From Granulosicoccus sp036478565 (GTDB taxonomy: Bacteria > Pseudomonadota > Gammaproteobacteria > Granulosicoccales > Granulosicoccaceae): DNA of 64,000 bases. Shown in pieces: positions 35,270 through 45,292 of the stretch. The notes below the pieces were generated by a model. It was not told the DNA's origin. It saw nothing but the letters and a program-made list of their open reading frames with translations, and ran no database searches. The number at the start of each line of letters is the position of its first letter. The stretch's first letter is position 1. The stretch lies in NCBI GenBank assembly GCA_965224525.1, contig OZ245050.1:2418001-2482000 (forward strand), in the 5' to 3' direction. Both the position numbers and the translations under genes were made by a program.

Positions 35270-36170
35270 AAGTATAAACCGTATTGCAGTCAGACATCGC
35301 ATGCCAGTTGTTAAAGCACTTGTATACGAGCTGCTTGTTCGTAGCTACCGTAATATACATTTTCGTTCAGTAGTTTGCCGACTTTTCCCAAATAGAGAAC
35401 CTTTGAATTGGTTTTTTATTGCCGGGTGTTACAACGCTGGCACAACGGTGGTTAAAGATCTTGTCGCCTTGCATCCGGATGTTGCAACCCTGCCTATTGA
35501 AGGTGACATCCTCTCATCTCATTTATCGAACTATGAGGACGGTGGCTGGTTGCGCTGCATGTACGGCAACAAGGCGAAGATCGCAATAGACCGAAAAACA
35601 GGCAGTGTAGACAAGAGAAAGCTGATTAATGACTGGAGCCCGTGGATAAAGCCAGGCAAGTATTTTTTGGATAAATCAATATCGCACGCATGTCGGCTGC
35701 ACCACGTAAAAAGAGAGTTCAAAGATTGCAGAACTATCATCGTTACGCGCAATCCGGACAGTGTGGTTACCGGTATACAGAAGCGTAGTCACCCGACGGG
35801 AACCGCTAGAGAAATGTTGGGCGAAGGCACTTACGCCAGCGATTTGCTGTATCAGCAGTGGGCGTTTTTGTATAGCACCATGCTTAAAGACACTACAGAA
35901 TCAGGAACCCTCATTGTGTCATACGAACTCATGTTGCAGGAACCGTCAGCTCATGCTGCCCGAATTTACGAATTTCTCGGTTTGTCGAAGCAGAATATCG
36001 GTTTCGACAGAGGTGTACTGACAGTCGGTAAACAGCAGCTGACAATACGTGTAAACAGCGACACATCCGATGCTTCACTGGCATCCCGAAAAGACCTTGA
36101 AGAACGGATAGAAGACATTAATGAACAATATCCGGCTCCAACTCTGCCCTCAAAAAGAGTAGCTTCTTAA
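35262..36170 (+). CDS. Sulfotransferase family protein (1)
   Basis: The 302-residue cytoplasmic protein has a PAPS-binding 5'-phosphosulfate loop-like motif, 'GCYNAGTTVVKDLVALHPDV', near residue 48 and a 3'-phosphate motif, 'IVTRNPDSVVTGIQKRS', around residue 160. These define Sulfotransfer-type enzymes that sulfate sugars using PAPS. The loop departs from the usual RSGTT form (NAGTT). It overlaps the Wzy gene and is two bases before the deacetylase, so it belongs to the same repeat-unit operon; probable target is a sugar in the repeat unit. Confidence 0.85.
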   Translation: MFKSINRIAVRHRMPVVKALVYELLVRSYRNIHFRSVVCRLFPNREPLNWFFIAGCYNAGTTVVKDLVALHPDVATLPIEGDILSSHLSNYEDGGWLRCMYGNKAKIAIDRKTGSVDKRKLINDWSPWIKPGKYFLDKSISHACRLHHVKREFKDCRTIIVTRNPDSVVTGIQKRSHPTGTAREMLGEGTYASDLLYQQWAFLYSTMLKDTTESGTLIVSYELMLQEPSAHAARIYEFLGLSKQNIGFDRGVLTVGKQQLTIRVNSDTSDASLASRKDLEERIEDINEQYPAPTLPSKRVAS

Positions 36171-36171
36171 G

Positions 36172-37047
36172 ATGCACACTTCTGTATTTACACTGAGCTT
36201 TGATTTCGAAATCGGCTGGGGCGACATCACCAACGGTATATGGCGTACTCGAGAGCGGCGGGGCACGTTTGAGAACCTGCGCACTGTGTTGCCTCAATTA
36301 CTCGGCGAGCTAGATACCATGGAGTTACCGGCAACCTGGGCCACTGTCGGCGCTATGATTCAAGACCCTACAGTTCGGACATTAGATCACCTGCCAAAAA
36401 TGGCATACAAGGCTGTTACTCAATCACTTGAGAATTCGAAAAGTAGCAGCTTCGATGGCCGAGACTTGTTTGAATGCTTACTTGCTCATACAGCTGTAGG
36501 GCATGAAATCGCCTGCCATAGTTATTCTCATGTGCCATTCGATTACGAGGGAGTCGATGACCAGTTTGTTGATAAGGAGCTAGAGTTAGCAAAAGATGCA
36601 TACGGTAAGTATGGTCTCACTACGAACATGTTCGTGTTTCCTGAGAATGCCGAAGCTTATTACGAAACTCTGAATGACCATGGATTTACCAAAGCCAGGA
36701 CAAAGGCAAATACTGATATGTCGCGCCGATTGCATTACCTCGCGGGCACTCTCGTCAAACCACCACCATTCACAAAAATTATAACGACAGAATCTGGACT
36801 GCAACTTGAAAGTGGGTCCATGCTATTTAACATGGGGGTAGGTAAAGCATACAGAATGCCGTTTGTTATGAATCGAGCAATGAACGGGCTCAACGCGCTC
36901 GTAAGATCAAAAGGCGAATGCCTTCATGTCTGGGCACATCCTTTCAACTTCGCAGAAAGTAAGTTGTTATATTCAACCTATATTCGATTCCTGAAAAAAG
37001 TCGCCGAGGCACGGGATCGTGGTGATATTGTTATCAATGTAATGTAA
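36172..37047 (+). CDS. Polysaccharide deacetylase (NodB-like)
   Basis: This 291-residue protein starts 'VFTLSFDFEIGWGDI' and has 'GHEIACHSYSHVPFD', which contains the metal-binding HxxxH of NodB-fold (CE4) enzymes, and a closing 'HVWAHPFNF'. It would remove N-acetyl groups from an amino sugar, or act on a lipid-linked precursor. It is cytoplasmic by sequence, with no signal peptide. The operon context (sulfotransferase, Wzx) suggests that N-deacetylation may precede N-sulfation or amide formation, which is inference. Confidence 0.87.
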   Translation: MHTSVFTLSFDFEIGWGDITNGIWRTRERRGTFENLRTVLPQLLGELDTMELPATWATVGAMIQDPTVRTLDHLPKMAYKAVTQSLENSKSSSFDGRDLFECLLAHTAVGHEIACHSYSHVPFDYEGVDDQFVDKELELAKDAYGKYGLTTNMFVFPENAEAYYETLNDHGFTKARTKANTDMSRRLHYLAGTLVKPPPFTKIITTESGLQLESGSMLFNMGVGKAYRMPFVMNRAMNGLNALVRSKGECLHVWAHPFNFAESKLLYSTYIRFLKKVAEARDRGDIVINVM

Positions 37048-37164
37048 CTTCCCACCTTTGAATACACAAACCAACCTTGTCTGGTTCATACGCTGGCCGG
37101 CGCTAGTCATTTCAATGTACAACAAGCATTTAACAGTAGAATTCAGGAATTCTGGCGCAGTGAA

Positions 37165-38619
37165 ATGAGCAAAAGTATTCCATCATTTATCCATGCGGTC
37201 GCCACTCTGGTAACCGGCACCGTTGCATCTCAAATAATCGGCATTCTTGCTATTCCGATTATCGCCTGGTTGTATAGCCCGGCCGCATTTGGCGAATTCA
37301 CAACACTCTGGGTCATCGCATCAAGTGCCAGTATTCTCATCACTTTACGGTATGAGCGCGCTATTGTGCTGGTAGTCTCCGACAATAGCGCACGGATAGT
37401 ATCTACACTCGCCTATTTGTTTGTAATTCTTTTCTCATTATTTATTGCCGTGCTGTTGCTCGGCTTCGGTCATCTACTGCCCTGGGGCATCAGCACTATA
37501 CCAAAAAGCCATTTGGCTGCTTTTTGCGCACTTTGTTTACTCTTCTCTGCCTATCAGATACAAAGCCAATGGTTGATTCGTAACAAGCTTTTCCGACGAA
37601 TAGCCATCGCAGATCTGTCCGGAATATTGTCGGTGACAATCTTTCAATCCTGCTTTGCTTTATCCGGTTGGAATACTACGGGCGCACTTCTGTCTGGTGC
37701 CTTGCTGGGGCGACTTATCCAATTGGCTGTTATGCGGGTACGCTTGCGCGAATCCTTTTCGTTTTCCGCTCTACGGAACCGACGAAGATTACAAGCTCTG
37801 GCATGGCGATTCCGAAATTTCCCGTTGTATTCTGCTCCCTACAGCTTGTTGGCTGTATCTGTTAGCCGGGCATTGATCATAATCGCCTCAATCTTCCAGA
37901 CACCTGAAACAGTAGGGTTTATTGCCATGGCGCACAGGCTTACTTATTTACCAGTCACTTCAGTAGCAAATGCTTTACGTCGCGTGTACGTAACGCGATT
38001 GACCGAAGGCCTTGGTAAGCATCGATTTACTTCCGAAACCCTTATTGTATTCAGATTTACAGCTTTGATGGTCATTCCGTTTTTCGTTGTTGCTGGTGTA
38101 CTTTTACCCTGGGTACTTGACAATTTTTTCCCAAGCTCTTGGCACGGTACTGGCAAATACATATTTTTACTGTTTCCAGGCGCAGCGGCACTATTTCTTG
38201 GTTCCTGGTTCGATCGAATCTATGAAGTCACAGGCCAGCAGAGAACAGCACTACTCATGGAGCTCATCTCATCGATTGTTATAATCGGGCTGTACTGGTA
38301 TATGTTTCAGGCAGGGTTTTCCACCGTATACGCGGTAGGTGTATTTGGGCTTATGATCGCTGCATACAATATTCTGTGGATTATAAAAAGCTGGCAAATC
38401 GCAGGATTCCCGATTGTTACATACACAGTAGAAACCGGGCTTATATGCGTATCTGTGGTTTTTCTCCATCTGACCTGGTGGTTCCATACAAAAGGCGTTA
38501 TGAATATTGCCGGTTTTATTGTCATATTGACTACTTCTTTGGCCTTCTTTTTAGTACATGCCAAAAGACTGCTAACCTCATATACTTCCTTTCGACATGC
38601 CTCAATCAAACAAGTATGA
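37165..38619 (+). CDS. Wzx-type flippase (polysaccharide transporter)
   Basis: This 484-residue protein has about twelve membrane helices and an N-terminus typical of the polysaccharide transporter family ('ATLVTGTVASQIIGILAIPIIAWLYSPAAFGEFTTLW'). Wzx proteins flip undecaprenyl-diphosphate-linked repeat units to the periplasm. It follows the deacetylase by 117 bases and pairs with the Wzy at 33.8 kb. The gene is intact, unlike the second Wzx copy at 42.6-43.9 kb. Confidence 0.93.
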   Translation: MSKSIPSFIHAVATLVTGTVASQIIGILAIPIIAWLYSPAAFGEFTTLWVIASSASILITLRYERAIVLVVSDNSARIVSTLAYLFVILFSLFIAVLLLGFGHLLPWGISTIPKSHLAAFCALCLLFSAYQIQSQWLIRNKLFRRIAIADLSGILSVTIFQSCFALSGWNTTGALLSGALLGRLIQLAVMRVRLRESFSFSALRNRRRLQALAWRFRNFPLYSAPYSLLAVSVSRALIIIASIFQTPETVGFIAMAHRLTYLPVTSVANALRRVYVTRLTEGLGKHRFTSETLIVFRFTALMVIPFFVVAGVLLPWVLDNFFPSSWHGTGKYIFLLFPGAAALFLGSWFDRIYEVTGQQRTALLMELISSIVIIGLYWYMFQAGFSTVYAVGVFGLMIAAYNILWIIKSWQIAGFPIVTYTVETGLICVSVVFLHLTWWFHTKGVMNIAGFIVILTTSLAFFLVHAKRLLTSYTSFRHASIKQV

Positions 38620-38682
38620 GTTAGCTGCTCACGCACCGCAATGCCACGCAGATTACCCTGTCATAAAATCAGGCAAGTAGCA

Positions 38683-39966
38683 ATGTTTTCCGCTCAACAA
38701 ATGTACAAAATTCGTGACCTTAAAGCCGGTGTTTATGGCGTTAGTGGATTACTCCGGAATTTACTATTATCAGTTCTGACCACTCCTGACAAAAACCGCC
38801 CACGCGCGGTACTGTTGTCATTGGGCGCAAGACTTGGATCACCGATGCTGGCTTCTGTATTGGCATCCATGGGGTTCGAAGTACATGTTTTCTCAAAGCG
38901 TATGCCGGGGTACGAGCTTGCTCACGCTGAGCATTGGCACCGGGTAGATTGCCTGAACGAATACGACAGGCTTTTGGTGGATGTAAAAAACTTATCACCC
39001 ATCGGAGTGTTTTCTGAATCCAGGAACGTTCTTTTACCCGTCAAGGCAAAACTCCTGAACGATCTGGGTATGCGCGGGTTTGGTGAACTTGCCCCTGTCA
39101 CAAGCTCAAGCAAGATAGCCTTTAGATCAGCTCTTGACAATGCCGATGTAAAAAACATGAAATGGGGACTGTTATCCGAGAAATCTACTAGGGGTTTTAA
39201 TTTCCCGTTCGTCATAAAACCTGATAGAGGCACAGGCTCCAGAGGCGTGTCATTTATTGAAAATGACGATGAGCTCGCTGCCTACATACTCGATCACGAG
39301 TCGCGTGTAGAAACCTTGACCACTGGTGGCCAAATGATAATTGAAGAATATATCAATGGCAGGCAATTCGATGTTGAAGGTATTAGCAGAGATGGTATGC
39401 CATACCCACTGACGTTGACGGAAGAGCACTACGAGCAAGTCGGAAAACGTTTCCCGTCACTATGGTATTTGTTTAGCCCACCAATCAACACGGAATTACG
39501 TCAAAATCTGTTCGCATGTGCAATAACGTCCATTAAAGCTGTTGGTGTTATAAACGGAGCCTGGCACTGTGAGATGCGAGCCGATAAAAATGGCACTATA
39601 TATCCACTCGACTACTCAAATAGAATGGGATATCCCCGAATGGTATCCGAATCTTGCGGCGAGAACTTTCTTGAGCTATACGTTCGCACACTTCTGGACG
39701 CTGATTTTTCAGCACCAGAACCTAAAAGTGGAGTCGTATTCCAACGTTTTATTAGAACAGCGGAAGAAAAGAAGAAATATAACCAGCTAGCCAAAGAACA
39801 TCCTGAGTCGATTATTGAATACCGTCGGACAAAAACGGAAGTCGCACATGTTACACGGCATGGGAGAATATCCATCAGAGCTGAAAGTGTACCAGCACTA
39901 CACAGCCTGCTTTCCTCATTCCGCGTAGTTCCTGGAGAGTGGGGAGTTTACTATGGACTTGTTTAG
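38683..39966 (+). CDS. ATP-grasp ligase in repeat-unit operon
   Basis: This protein of about 427 residues has an N-terminal lobe ('AVLLSLGARLGSPMLASVLASMGFEV') and ATP-grasp elements 'FPFVIKPDRGTGSRGVSFI', 'MIIEEYINGRQFDVEGIS' and 'YPLDYSNRMGYPRM' near the metal site. I prefer the ATG at 38683, preceded by AGG; an ATG at 38641 is possible. It likely forms an amide bond between a carboxylate and an amine, for example an amino acid and a sugar. It ends the plus-strand operon of Wzy, sulfotransferase, deacetylase and Wzx. Substrate is unknown. Confidence 0.83.
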   Translation: MFSAQQMYKIRDLKAGVYGVSGLLRNLLLSVLTTPDKNRPRAVLLSLGARLGSPMLASVLASMGFEVHVFSKRMPGYELAHAEHWHRVDCLNEYDRLLVDVKNLSPIGVFSESRNVLLPVKAKLLNDLGMRGFGELAPVTSSSKIAFRSALDNADVKNMKWGLLSEKSTRGFNFPFVIKPDRGTGSRGVSFIENDDELAAYILDHESRVETLTTGGQMIIEEYINGRQFDVEGISRDGMPYPLTLTEEHYEQVGKRFPSLWYLFSPPINTELRQNLFACAITSIKAVGVINGAWHCEMRADKNGTIYPLDYSNRMGYPRMVSESCGENFLELYVRTLLDADFSAPEPKSGVVFQRFIRTAEEKKKYNQLAKEHPESIIEYRRTKTEVAHVTRHGRISIRAESVPALHSLLSSFRVVPGEWGVYYGLV

Positions 39967-40028
39967 TTTAAGTGTGGCACCAACCACATACTAAGCTGTA
40001 GTCATATTTCAATACTTACATCGCAATG

Positions 40029-40835
40029 CTATCCGATATCATAGTCTAGTTTCCCCCGTTTTTTAGGTCGTCGGTGTTTTTTGGGATCATGATTTACTTT
40101 GGTTTTATGTCGCATTAAATTAAATAAAGATACAGATATCAGAAAGGTAAATAGAAAATTGACAACGCGAGACAAATGCCCACCAAATCCAAAAAAAACT
40201 AGAACCTCCGCAATAAAAAATAGTACAGCTAGCTCAGTTGACGAAACGGCATTAGCCATTTTTTTTGTGATAGCTATGAACAATAAACCAACCCCAAAAG
40301 ACAAAACGAACACAGCATACATACCACCATTCAGCCAAAACTCGGCTGCGAACCCTGGTGGAAGTCCTCCCTTCATATACGGCTTAGCGACGCCTAATCT
40401 CTGATGTATTTTGCGAATTCTACCCCCGAGCTCCTCTGATTTTTCAGGATAAAGTGCGCGAGGGATAAACTGTGTAATAGGATCCAGAAGTAACGTCTTA
40501 CCTGGAAATTCGGTAAACTGACCTGCAATAACAGATGTCGACACAGTCGTAGAAATAAATCCCCCAAAATTTGTGGAAAGCATACTTGCCCCGACTGTAT
40601 CATCCCAAATTGACTCAACTCGAAATTCAAAATCTCCTTTTTCAGGATTACGTGCTGCTGAAATACCAGAGAGAATAACTACAAACATAACGCCAGTTAG
40701 TAACAACTTGATTGTTTTTTTAAAATTACTTGTAGATATATTTAATAGCACTACGGGTAGAAATGTTAGCAATATGAAGGATCTTTTGCTGATAATAAAT
40801 GACGCGAGTATTATGAATAACATTATCATAATCAT
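40029..40835 (-). CDS. Second Wzy-type polymerase, C-terminal half (after in-frame stop)
   Basis: This 268-residue frame has about five or six membrane helices and the Wzy loop region ('QFIPRALYPEKSEE', 'PPGFAAEFWLNGGMYAVF'), clearly paralogous to the second half of the polymerase at 33.8 kb. It is in the same frame as the N-terminal half and starts one codon after its TAA. Together the halves give about 482 residues, the length of the intact paralogue. It may be translated on its own from the ATG at 40835, since the break falls in a cytoplasmic loop, or it may be a nonsense-mutated relic. Confidence 0.8.
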   Translation of the reverse strand: MIMIMLFIILASFIISKRSFILLTFLPVVLLNISTSNFKKTIKLLLTGVMFVVILSGISAARNPEKGDFEFRVESIWDDTVGASMLSTNFGGFISTTVSTSVIAGQFTEFPGKTLLLDPITQFIPRALYPEKSEELGGRIRKIHQRLGVAKPYMKGGLPPGFAAEFWLNGGMYAVFVLSFGVGLLFIAITKKMANAVSSTELAVLFFIAEVLVFFGFGGHLSRVVNFLFTFLISVSLFNLMRHKTKVNHDPKKHRRPKKRGKLDYDIG

Positions 40836-40838
40836 GAT

Positions 40839-41477
40839 TTAATCATTTAACTTCACTTTATTGAATAATTTCATGAAAAAGACAAACTGAAACCCAAACA
40901 ACAATATATTCAAAACAAATCGCAATGGGCCGAAACTGGTCTCCTCTCCGGCAAACCCATACGATCTTTTTGAAGAGAAATCACCCGGATTGGTACTAAG
41001 TAAAAGAATCAATGCCAGAATCACCATGCCGGCAACGAACGCCGCATATACAGATCTATTGTAGCTACTATGGTTATAGTTTAAATATTTTTTACTTGAT
41101 TTAAATCTAATGGAATTAGATAACAGTGTTGAGCCAACGATGCCAATACAGGACACGAGTACAACCAACGCACCGTACTCAAATTCATACTTATCGACAT
41201 TGACAATAAAGTACTTAAATACTGACACATCTTCCGCGAAATTCAGATACACACCTCGCATCAAGTTAACCAAAAACATGATTATATAAAACATAACGAA
41301 AGGACTAAGTGAGGTAGATTTAGAATATCTGTAGGCAGGATAAAACAACAAGGTTTGTGCGGCCAATAGATAGGCTATTGTCATATCTGATAAATAATAG
41401 CTATTCGAATAAAAACTCGGAAGTGCTAATACCCACCCAAAGACCAAAGTTCCTAGCAACAATGTTCTAATATTCAC
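40839..41477 (-). CDS. Second Wzy-type polymerase, N-terminal half (ends at in-frame TAA)
   Basis: This 212-residue frame carries the first five or six membrane helices of a Wzy-like protein ('LLLGTLVFGWVLALPSFY' onward). It stops at TAA, 40839-40841, after 'LFNKVKLND', at the same place where the intact paralogue has a short cytoplasmic loop. Only one codon separates the stop from the next ATG in the same frame. A and T content is high here. The gene is best viewed as a broken wzy. Confidence 0.78.
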   Translation of the reverse strand: MNIRTLLLGTLVFGWVLALPSFYSNSYYLSDMTIAYLLAAQTLLFYPAYRYSKSTSLSPFVMFYIIMFLVNLMRGVYLNFAEDVSVFKYFIVNVDKYEFEYGALVVLVSCIGIVGSTLLSNSIRFKSSKKYLNYNHSSYNRSVYAAFVAGMVILALILLLSTNPGDFSSKRSYGFAGEETSFGPLRFVLNILLFGFQFVFFMKLFNKVKLND

Positions 41478-41552
41478 TTCAGTTCTAAACCCAGGCGCAC
41501 ACTTAAATCATGGGCAGTTGTACTAAATTTAGTATCCGCTAAAAGCGCGATA

Positions 41553-42461
41553 TTATTGTTCATGGAATTCAGCTATTAGTTCGCTTATACTTTTATCTTC
41601 ACTATATGCATCATTTAGTAGCTCAAGTTCTTTGTCAAAGTTTTCCTTCACATTATTTCCAGGAATTTTCAGAGATTCAAGATAAGCCAATATCTTAACG
41701 GCGCTGATACCAGGGAACAATATTTTTGCTACACCTTTTATATAGCCACACTTACTAGTCGCTCCTATAAGAATCCGATTCGAATATCTGGATAATATAT
41801 TTGGCGCAGATGAAGAGTTAACTCGTACATTTGTATTGTACATGTATGTTGACAAGCCAAGGAATTCGGTGAGCAAACCCAACGTGCGATCAGGGTTTTC
41901 TCTGAATGCTGTAAATCTTTGTAGCATCAGCCTGTTCTTAGGGAACAAAGACACATACGGTGCAATATTCCGCTCGTATTTTCCACAATGAACATACTTC
42001 CAAGGCGAGAATACGTCATTCGACATACCGTCAATTTCATCTTTGATTATTATTGACAGATCGCTCCGCGATTCAGTTCCCCGTGCTCGATTGAACTGAA
42101 ATGCTGAAATTGCCCGCTCTACCGGATCACGAAGTATCACAAATATGTAGGAGTCTGGGTACAATTTTCTAATTGACCGCGCAGCCTGAGGATAAGACAG
42201 ATAGGATGAACTAGCATCAATAAGAACCTGGTCAGGCGTCGCACCCGCATATAACTCCTCGTAGCGATCTTGTGATGATGCCCATACGTTAGGAATGAGC
42301 AGCTCCCCGTTGGGTCGGTAATACGCCTTAGGACCTTCTTCGAACACCATAAAATTCGGTTCTTTTACTTTGGACTCAAATACATCTGGGTGCTGCTTAA
42401 GATAGGAAGCAATTGAACTTGTCCCAGACCGCATGGCGCCAATAATAAACAGTCGTTTCAT
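41553..42461 (-). CDS. Sulfotransferase family protein (2)
   Basis: The 302-residue protein has a textbook 5'-phosphosulfate loop at the N-terminus, 'FIIGAMRSGTSSIASYLKQHPDV', and the 3'-phosphate motif 'VILRDPVERAISAFQF', as in heparan N-deacetylase/N-sulfotransferase-like enzymes (the 'APYVSLFPKNRLMLQRF' segment also fits). It would transfer sulfate from PAPS to a sugar. It sits between the broken polymerase and the broken flippase but is itself intact. Confidence 0.92.
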   Translation of the reverse strand: MKRLFIIGAMRSGTSSIASYLKQHPDVFESKVKEPNFMVFEEGPKAYYRPNGELLIPNVWASSQDRYEELYAGATPDQVLIDASSSYLSYPQAARSIRKLYPDSYIFVILRDPVERAISAFQFNRARGTESRSDLSIIIKDEIDGMSNDVFSPWKYVHCGKYERNIAPYVSLFPKNRLMLQRFTAFRENPDRTLGLLTEFLGLSTYMYNTNVRVNSSSAPNILSRYSNRILIGATSKCGYIKGVAKILFPGISAVKILAYLESLKIPGNNVKENFDKELELLNDAYSEDKSISELIAEFHEQ

Positions 42462-42560
42462 TAGGCTAGTTACGTCGCTTATTCGTCATCTCGAACAAGG
42501 GCAACTACAACGTTTAATTTTAGATACTCAAATGCGCTCATAATATTCTCCCTTAAACCT

Positions 42561-43894
42561 TTATTTCGATCTTAACATCGAGAAACTACCAAAAAGAGTC
42601 ACATTAATTCCAATATTGTAGTAGAGCAATACCGCAATCCCAAAATTAGCAATAAACATCGCAACCACATTGGAAATGGCAGCTCCAAGCACACCTTGTT
42701 GAGGGATTAAAATCACTGCAAGGCATATTTCAATAAAACATGCGAACAATACAATATATGCGGCTTTTTTTTGCAATCCAACCATCGTACTTATCAAGTT
42801 AATTGGCCCTGAAACCACATTAACCAACTGTGAAACAAGAAGAATCATTAGGACAGTGTACCCCGATATATACTCTTCCCCATACACGCTCAGTACCTTT
42901 TCACCAAACCCGATAAGCAATACTACTGGTAAAATTGTAATGGCCAATATAAACAAATTATTTTTCTGTATCATTCTGTTCAGCTCTCCTAGCCTGGACT
43001 CTCTATACATTGGCGCTATTTTTGGCGCGATAATAAGATTGGCGCTTGTCAGGCCCATCAGTACGACTCCTACCAACTTGCTACAAACGAAATAAACAGC
43101 AACTACACCAGGCGTTTCGTGTCTAGCAAGTATCAGCACATCTAAGTTTAACAACAGCGGGAATCCGATACCGACCAATAGAAATGGTATCGATTCCTTG
43201 TATGATGAGAGTAATGGCACTTTACCCTCATCTCCAACAATCCTATAATTCTGGCAGTTCTGAACGTTATTCAGATGGCTAACAATATTAACCACTACGT
43301 ATGACATGGAAACCACAATCAATAGCATGATTAAACTTACACTAGAATAACTACTAATTATCAGCGTAGTAACTATTACTGCCAAAGGTCGAGCTATCAT
43401 TAGTAATGACTCGGACTCTACAACTCTTCCCATTCCTTTGGACACAGATGTAGAAACTTTTACTAAGGACATAAACAGTAAAAATATAAAAATAATCAGT
43501 AGCAATGACAACCCTGATGGTGACTCAATTTTACGTTTAACAAATATATATATCCATGGTGTACATACTAAGCAGTTTATTAAAACAATTTTATAATACG
43601 CTTGGGAGACTGCCGTAATACCCTGATATGATTTCGACGCTACATACAGTGAAACATTTCTAATCAGAACTCTATCGCCCCCCAAATACATAACACAGAA
43701 GCAACCGTAGTAACGGATAGTATGATTGAAAACTCCCCGAATCTTTCTATAGAAAGGTTTCTTGCCAAGACTAACTGCATAGTGAACATACTAAGGAGAG
43801 CTATAATCTTAACCAACAGTATTTTTACATGAGATTCGTAAACACGATACCCTTCCATAAATACCTTTAATAATTCTCGCCTTTCCATTTCCAT
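42561..43894 (-). pseudogene. Wzx-type flippase broken by a frameshift at a G6 tract
   Basis: Two frames make one flippase. The first (43894 to 43664) starts 'MEMERRELLKVFMEGYRVYESHVKILLVKIIALLSMFT...'-like text and ends just after 'VLCIWG'. The second, beginning near 43691 and ending at 42561, continues with 'GGDRVLIRNVSLYVASKSYQG' and about ten membrane helices. The switch occurs at a run of six C on the plus strand (43678-43683); seven would restore one frame (W-G-G-D). It is a second, redundant copy of the intact Wzx at 37.2 kb. Phase variation, decay or a sequencing error are possible. The sequence is AT-rich. Confidence 0.82.
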
Positions 43895-44297
43895 TGTCGA
43901 TCAACCAAACCAAATCACAGATAAATTCAATTTATAAATACGTAAATATCAAACGAGCCTGATACAGACAAATCGCACTGTAAGTGTAGACAATTCAGAG
44001 TTGTTGACTTTTGGCTCTGTTTCTATTTCGTATTCCACGCCAGCAGTTCTCGTTCTCGAATTGAACAAAATCTCACCATTGCGCTACCCGGCCAATCCCG
44101 TCTATAAAGTAACTTTCCTTGTCTCTTACATTCATATTGATATTTTACACGTTGATGAGCCACGTGTGGATATCGACATTAGTGTCTCTCATTTTTACCA
44201 GATCGACGGTTATCAATTCTATCGCAGTTCTCAACGTCTGTCTCCGATCTAATTAAGTTGTACATGACTGTTGAATCCTAATACCTATAAATAAATA
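43895..44297. other. Intergenic region, no recognisable gene
   Basis: This 403-base AT-rich gap upstream of the broken flippase has an 83-codon plus-strand frame at 44001-44252 without family features or a good ribosome-binding site, so I do not call it. It may contain a promoter for the minus-strand genes to its left. No repeat or RNA was seen. Confidence 0.3.
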
Positions 44298-45275
44298 CTA
44301 TTTGCGCCAAACCATCTGAACCCAAGCTCTTTCATCCAATAGTCTGTCCAATAGGTCAGAAAAGCGCCATAAAATACCTTTCAGCCCACGTTGAAGTTCG
44401 GCTTTGTTAGAAAATTCCAACAACCGCGGAGGCTTTGAATAGCACTCAATCTCTTGCAACTTTAAATTTTTTGCCATCGACCGCATGTAGTCTCTGGTGA
44501 AACCGAATCGCATATTAACAAATGCTCGCTCCACTAAAGCTCGTGGAACAATAGATACGAGGCCGAATCGAGCGAGCCATTTTATTAGTCGTCGAAATGA
44601 GGAGTTGACATTTTTATAGTCGACAACAACCAAACCTCCACCCTTTACTATCCTGCGTGCTTCTTCAAGCGTGGTCTCCGGGTTCATGTGTAACATCAGA
44701 TTACCGATGATAACAACTGCATCGAAGCTATTATCTGCGAACCGGATACTATCCAATGTTCCTTGAATCGATCGTATCCCCTCAACACCATTTATTTTCA
44801 TCACATCAGGGCTAGGATCTACAGCAGTTATGAATCCATCAGAATAGTATTTGGCCAGCTCAATCGAAGTAAATCCATTCCCACAACCTAAATCCAATAC
44901 TCTGATCCCATCCTTGCTCCGATAGTTTCTGGATATCACTTCGACAACGTGTTTAACCACACCACGCTTAAGAGCGCTATTGTCTTCCCATTCAAAGTCA
45001 AGGTATACATCGCCATCGCTGTCTCCAATCTTCGATGTTTCGACAAATAGTCTGCGGTAATCATCTTCGCTAACTATCTTCTGTATATCTTCCTCGTCAA
45101 GTTCCACATCTATCAATTCATTGACATTGTTATCGAATGTGATTCCGCACTGCAAGCAAACTGCATGGCCGTAGTCCACATGTGAAAACGCATCAAATAT
45201 TGAACATGTTTTGGCACTCCCACTGCACATTACGCAATTTTCAGGAGCCTTCCCTAAATTAGAGTTCTTCATCAT
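44298..45275 (-). CDS. Class I SAM-dependent methyltransferase with Cys-rich N-terminus
   Basis: This 325-residue protein has a Cys-rich start ('CVMCSGSAKTCSIFDAF', 'AVCLQCGITF') that could bind zinc. A Rossmann methyltransferase core follows at about residues 115-230 ('VLDLGCGNGFTSIELAKYY', 'FDAVVIIGNLMLHM', 'EARRIVKGGGLVVVDYK'). It likely methylates a sugar or lipid-linked intermediate. It is 17 bases downstream of the sulfotransferase gene, suggesting one operon. The acceptor is unknown. Confidence 0.87.
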   Translation of the reverse strand: MMKNSNLGKAPENCVMCSGSAKTCSIFDAFSHVDYGHAVCLQCGITFDNNVNELIDVELDEEDIQKIVSEDDYRRLFVETSKIGDSDGDVYLDFEWEDNSALKRGVVKHVVEVISRNYRSKDGIRVLDLGCGNGFTSIELAKYYSDGFITAVDPSPDVMKINGVEGIRSIQGTLDSIRFADNSFDAVVIIGNLMLHMNPETTLEEARRIVKGGGLVVVDYKNVNSSFRRLIKWLARFGLVSIVPRALVERAFVNMRFGFTRDYMRSMAKNLKLQEIECYSKPPRLLEFSNKAELQRGLKGILWRFSDLLDRLLDERAWVQMVWRK

Positions 45276-45292
45276 GTCGTCAATTTACTTAG

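Noticed and set aside
39973..39988. TGTGG-N6-CCACA hairpin between convergent genes as a terminator
   Set aside because: Five-bp arms and no U-run; too weak to call.
44001..44252. 83-residue plus-strand frame in the gap
   Set aside because: No recognisable domain or ribosome-binding site, AT-rich intergenic sequence.
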